The translations under genes were made by a program, and so were the position numbers. The notes beneath the pieces were generated by a model. That model was not told where the DNA came from, did not search any database, and saw only the letters and a list, made by a program, of their open reading frames with translations. A DNA stretch of 64,000 bases from Micromonospora purpureochromogenes (GTDB lineage: Bacteria; Actinomycetota; Actinomycetes; Mycobacteriales; Micromonosporaceae): contig NZ_LT607410.1 in assembly GCF_900091515.1 (NCBI RefSeq), forward strand, positions 2,170,001 to 2,234,000. Reading direction: 5' to 3'. Positions 60,778-64,000 of the stretch are shown piece after piece. Numbering within the stretch: position 1 is the stretch's first letter; each line of letters starts with the position of its first letter.

Positions 60778-61107
60778 TCAGCCCTCGAAGACGCCGGCCT
60801 CGACGAGGCGCTTCTCGGTCTTGTCCCAGCCGTCGCCCGGGTGGGTGGCGGCGAGGTTGTTGATCTCGGCGCGGATCTTGGCGGCGTGGCCGGCGGCGGC
60901 CAGCACCCGGATCTCCTCGACGAAGGCGTCCGAGTCGGTGCGCAGGTGCGCGGTCTTGCCGTTGGTCAGGTTCCGCACGTAGGCGTGCTTGCCGCCGTTG
61001 AGCGGGATGAGGTACTTGAACTCGCCCAGCACGCTGAGGGCGCCACCCTGGCCAGCCTGGCCGGCCCGGACTGACGCGCGCGCGGTCTTAGAGGTGTTGC
61101 TCGCCAC
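60778..61107 (-). CDS. Small conserved actinobacterial protein (109 aa)
   Basis: From GTG 61107, preceded by GGAG. The C-terminal ~80 residues are well-formed: [60 protein letters not shown] and [17 protein letters not shown], ending in a helix. There is no signal peptide, membrane segment or metal site. The N-terminus ([20 protein letters not shown]) is disordered. I do not recognise a named family, though its regular composition and ribosome site make it real. Confidence 0.8.
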   Translation of the reverse strand: MASNTSKTARASVRAGQAGQGGALSVLGEFKYLIPLNGGKHAYVRNLTNGKTAHLRTDSDAFVEEIRVLAAAGHAAKIRAEINNLAATHPGDGWDKTEKRLVEAGVFEG

Positions 61108-61424
61108 GGAGGTACTCCTTGCAAGACGTACGGGAGGACGGAAAAACGTCCGGGGGCTGTATGCGGGAGACGCCCGATGAGCCTCGGCCCGCGAAGATGT
61201 ACGACGGCGCAGAACCGCCCAGAGAACTGTACACGAACACGATGCCTGGTCGGCCACCGTGCCTGTCCGGAGAGCACAACCGGGTCACCGGTCCGGGTAT
61301 TTCCCCCGGCGAATTTTCCGATTCCCTGGCGAACCATCTGTCACAGAGTCATCATGTGTTGCAGGAACCACTCGGGTGGTCGAGGTCGTAGGGGAAGACG
61401 CACCTCGGTCTCCGGGAGGTCACC
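61108..61424. other. 317-base divergent control region
   Basis: It lies between two genes transcribed away from each other. ACCAC-TCGG-GTGGT (61367-61380) is a perfect palindrome 45 bases before the DUF3145 start and could be an operator. I see no gene and no clear -35/-10 pair. Confidence 0.45.
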
Positions 61425-61916
61425 GTGCCAACGCGTGGCGTCGTATACGTCCACTCGACCCCGCTCGCCGTGTGCTCGCACGTCGAGTGGGCGATCGCGC
61501 GCGTCCTCGCCGCGCCGGTCAACCTGCAGTGGACGGGCCAGCCCGTCGATCCCGGCGCCCGCCGGGCCGAGTGCGGGTGGACCGGTCGCCCCGGGACGGG
61601 CGCCGAACTGGCTGCTGCCCTCCGGCAGTGGCCCATGATCCGTTTCGAGGTCACCGAGGAGCCCAGCCCGGGCGCCGACGGTGAGCGCTTCATGTACGTC
61701 CCCGGCCGTGGTCTGTTCCGCGCCACCGTCGGCGCGGCCGGCGACATCCAGCTCGGCGAGGACCGGCTGCGCAGCATCATGGCGACCGCCCGCGCCCCGG
61801 AGGCGCTGGCGCACGCCCTGGACAAGGCGCTCGGCACCGCCTGGGACGCCGAGCTGGAGCCCTACCGGTACGCCGGGGACGGTGCCCCGGTGACGCTGCT
61901 CACCCGGGTCGGCTAG
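61425..61916 (+). CDS. DUF3145 family protein
   Basis: 163 residues from GTG 61425, with GGGAGGT six bases upstream. The start PTRGVVYVHSTPLAVCSHVE and EWAIARVLAAPVNLQWTGQP are typical of DUF3145, a family found almost only in actinobacteria, with a conserved RFEVTEEPSPGADGERFMYV in the middle and ALAHALDKALGTAWDAELEP at the end. Soluble, no known motif. Function is unknown; it is usually single-copy and vertically inherited, so this part of the window belongs to the core chromosome. Confidence 0.94.
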   Translation: MPTRGVVYVHSTPLAVCSHVEWAIARVLAAPVNLQWTGQPVDPGARRAECGWTGRPGTGAELAAALRQWPMIRFEVTEEPSPGADGERFMYVPGRGLFRATVGAAGDIQLGEDRLRSIMATARAPEALAHALDKALGTAWDAELEPYRYAGDGAPVTLLTRVG

Positions 61917-62012
61917 GCCCGGGCTTCGCGCCCGGACACCCGGTGGGGGACCGGCACACCCCACCGGCCGGCGCCCGGCTCCGGTTGCCGCGACGAGTCG
62001 GCAGCGGGTTTG

Positions 62013-63740
62013 ATGGGCCGCGTGCCGACCTCTCCGCGACGTGCCGGCGTCGCCCTCGCCGCCCTGACCGCGCTGCTCGTCTCCGGGTGCGCGACGGAGC
62101 CGGAACAACCGGGCCTGGCGCCGAGCCCGTCGGCCTCCGCCACGCCCGGCCCGACCGCCACCCCGGCGGCCGACCCGGCCGCCCGGGCCGCCGCGCTGGT
62201 CGGCACGCTCGCCGACGAGGACCTGGTCGGCCAGGTGCTGATGCCCTACGCGTACGGCAGTTCCGCCACCGACGTCACCGCCGCCTCGGCCGCCGGCAAC
62301 CGCGCCCTCGCCGGGGTCGACACCCCCGCCGAGATGGTCGCGAAGTACCGCCTGGGCGGGGTGATCCTGGTCGGCTTCAGCGCCGACGACCCGACCTCCG
62401 GCAACCAGGCCACCACCAACGTCGACAACCCGGCCCAGGTGCGCGACCTCACCACCGGGCTGCGCGCCGCCGCGGCGAAGCTGCCCGCCGGGGCGGCACC
62501 CTTCCTGATCGGCACCGACCAGGAGTACGGCGTGGTGACCCGGATCACCGACGGGGTGACCACGCTGCCCAGCGCGCTGGCCGCCGGGGCGGCCGACGAC
62601 CCGGCGCTGACCGAGGCCGCCTGGCGGGCTGCCGGCGCCGAACTGGCCGCGATGGGGATCAACCTGGACTTCGCCCCGGTCGCCGACGTGCTGGCCACCC
62701 GCAGCACGGTGATCGGCTCCCGCTCCTTCGGCGCCGACCCGAAGCGGGCGTCCGCCCAGGTCGCCGGCGCGGTGAAGGGCCTGCAGAGCGCCGGCGTCGC
62801 GGCCAGCGTCAAGCACTTCCCCGGCCACGGGCTCAGCGCCGCCGACTCGCACAAGGACCTGCCGGTGATCGGCCAGCCGCGCAAGGAACTCGACGCCACC
62901 GCGTTCCCGCCGTTCACCGCCGGCATCGACGCCGGGGCGATGGCGGTGATGTCGGCCCACCTCGACGTCAAGGCGGTCGACCCGGGCACCCCGGCCACCT
63001 TCTCCCGCAAGCTCCTCACCGACGTGCTGCGCGGGCAGCTCGGCTTCCGGGGCGTGGTGATCACCGACGGGATGAACATGGCGCCGGCCAAGCGCTGGTC
63101 GCCGGGCGAGGCCGCGGTCCGGGCGCTGCTGGCCGGCAACGACCTGATCCTGATGACGCCGCACGTCGGTCGGGCGTACGACGGGCTGCTCGCCGCGCTG
63201 CGCGACGGGTCGCTGCCCCGGCCCCGGCTGGTCGAGGCGGTCACCCGGGTGCTGACCATGAAGTTCCAGCTCGCCGACCGGCCCGCCCCGGCGATGTCCA
63301 CGCTGAACAGCGCGGAGCACCGCAGGGCGGCGCAGGCCCTCGCGGCGGCGGCGGTGACCGTGCTGCGCGGCTCCTGCGGCGCCCCGGTCCGCGGCCCGGT
63401 GACCGTCACCTCCTCCGCCGGCCGGGACCGCACCCGGGCCGCGCTGACCGAGGCGCTCACCGCGGCCGGGGTGCCGGTGGCGCCGAGCGGCGGCACCAAG
63501 GTGCACCTGGTCGGCTACGGCGACGGCGCGGACGACCTGAGCGCCGACGCGGCGGTGACGGTGGCCATGGACACCCCGTACGTGCTGGAGAAGGCGAAGT
63601 CGCCGACCCTGCTGGCCACCTACTCCTCCAGCCGTACCTCGATGACCGCCCTCGCCGACGTGCTCGCCGGCCGGCAGCGGCCGGGCGGCCGGTCGCCGGT
63701 GCGGGTGCCGGGGCTGCCGGCCACCACCTGCCCGGCCTGA
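62013..63740 (+). CDS. GH3-family lipoprotein, NagZ/beta-glucosidase-like
   Basis: 575 residues from ATG 62013 (GTG 62022 possible). Lipoprotein signal: ALAALTALLVSGC, then a Thr/Pro-rich linker. The GH3 barrel follows: LVGQVLMPYAYGSS, GAAPFLIGTDQEYGVVTRIT, NLDFAPVADVLATRSTVIGS, SVKHFPGHGLSAADSHKDLP (the NagZ-type KHFPGHG ... DSH motif) and VVITDGMNMAPAKR (nucleophile Asp). A C-terminal second domain (~430-575) is present. DSH with the flexible loop suggests N-acetyl-hexosaminidase or phosphorylase activity on muropeptides or chitin, at the outer face of the membrane. Confidence 0.94.
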   Translation: MGRVPTSPRRAGVALAALTALLVSGCATEPEQPGLAPSPSASATPGPTATPAADPAARAAALVGTLADEDLVGQVLMPYAYGSSATDVTAASAAGNRALAGVDTPAEMVAKYRLGGVILVGFSADDPTSGNQATTNVDNPAQVRDLTTGLRAAAAKLPAGAAPFLIGTDQEYGVVTRITDGVTTLPSALAAGAADDPALTEAAWRAAGAELAAMGINLDFAPVADVLATRSTVIGSRSFGADPKRASAQVAGAVKGLQSAGVAASVKHFPGHGLSAADSHKDLPVIGQPRKELDATAFPPFTAGIDAGAMAVMSAHLDVKAVDPGTPATFSRKLLTDVLRGQLGFRGVVITDGMNMAPAKRWSPGEAAVRALLAGNDLILMTPHVGRAYDGLLAALRDGSLPRPRLVEAVTRVLTMKFQLADRPAPAMSTLNSAEHRRAAQALAAAAVTVLRGSCGAPVRGPVTVTSSAGRDRTRAALTEALTAAGVPVAPSGGTKVHLVGYGDGADDLSADAAVTVAMDTPYVLEKAKSPTLLATYSSSRTSMTALADVLAGRQRPGGRSPVRVPGLPATTCPA

Positions 63741-63830
63741 GGTCTCCCACGACCGGCCCGGGCGGTGCCCGTCCGGCTGATAGCGTGCGGTGGTCCACCA
63801 GGGGAAAGACGCGCGGGAGGGGCGAGCGCC

Positions 63831-64000
63831 GTGACGCGACCGGAGCCGGCCCTCTCGGTGGTGGTGCCGATGTTCGACGAGATGAGCGTCCTGCCGCTGC
63901 TCGCCCGGCGGCTGCGCGCGGTCCTCGACGGCCTCGGCGAGGCGTACGAGGTGGTGGCCGTCGACGACGGCAGCACCGACGGCACCGGGGCCGGGCTGGC
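63831..64000 (+). CDS. Family 2 glycosyltransferase, C-terminus outside window
   Basis: Starts at GTG 63831, behind GGGAGGGG, and runs off the right edge after 56 codons. Visible is the GT2 start: ALSVVVPMFDEMSVLPLLAR and EVVAVDDGSTDGTGAG, the nucleotide-sugar-binding strand and the Asp-Asp of the first motif. The Phe-Asp-Glu and DDGSTDGT pattern fits DPM1/GtrB-like enzymes that charge polyprenyl phosphate with a sugar. Confidence 0.92.
   Translation, partial: MTRPEPALSVVVPMFDEMSVLPLLARRLRAVLDGLGEAYEVVAVDDGSTDGTGAGL

Overview
The window reads as chromosomal DNA of a Micromonospora-like actinomycete (family Micromonosporaceae). Nearly every gene has the very high third-position GC, GTG/TTG starts and GTGA/ATGA/TGATG overlaps of high-GC actinobacteria. 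The gene content fits too: a DUF3145 protein, an F420-type LLM oxidoreductase, a HelD-like ATPase, an alditol-oxidase relative, a MerR/beta-clamp fusion, and a c-di-AMP (ydaO) riboswitch ahead of a cell-wall protein. The genus is inference. There is no complete tRNA, rRNA gene or CRISPR array.

The left end (1-10.1 kb) is accessory and partly decayed. It begins inside a CHAT-protease/P-loop NTPase protein that runs off the edge. Next come fragments of small genes and the 3' end of a tRNA (2845-2875), the usual scar of an integrated element. After that lie an SMC-like ATPase without a Walker A motif, a TetR regulator with paired operators facing a frameshifted gene, small hypothetical genes, a methyltransferase and a second frameshifted gene.

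The most interesting locus is 10180-14047, a minus-strand operon of three genes joined by ATGA overlaps. It encodes a Nudix/winged-helix protein of the NrtR type, a PNP/MTAN-family nucleosidase with a C-terminal amyloid-like motif, and a four-helix membrane protein with a matching motif at its N-terminus. I read it as a candidate defence or cell-suicide module in which a nucleosidase effector is coupled to a membrane partner through like-with-like motif assembly. A Uma2-type nuclease gene and an Ig-like/glycosidase-like pair follow.

From 16.8 to 32.2 kb the content is ordinary actinobacterial: TetR with an FAD monooxygenase, ArsR with a START-like protein, an LLM oxidoreductase, an alditol oxidase, an AraC/GyrI-like regulator, a site-2 protease, an ABC exporter with its own two-component system, an L,D-transpeptidase and a secreted alpha-amylase. 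From 32.5 to 37.2 kb is a four-gene redox operon: a membrane protein with a repeat-rich tail, a NuoF-like flavoprotein with a ferredoxin tail, a TlpA-like lipoprotein and a CcdA-like protein. serS and the MerR/clamp fusion follow.

From 40 to 64 kb lie a saccharopine-dehydrogenase-like protein, a zinc alcohol dehydrogenase, a large LuxR-family ATPase regulator, a peroxiredoxin/DsbA pair, BON and small envelope proteins, a STAS protein, SurE with a PfkB kinase, a riboswitch-controlled wall protein, a CDF metal transporter, a HelD-like ATPase, an alpha/beta hydrolase, a beta-carbonic anhydrase, a DUF3145 protein, a GH3 lipoprotein and the start of a family-2 glycosyltransferase. Two long stem-loops with related cores (38825-38899 and 56579-56642) follow minus-strand genes and may belong to one terminator-like repeat family.
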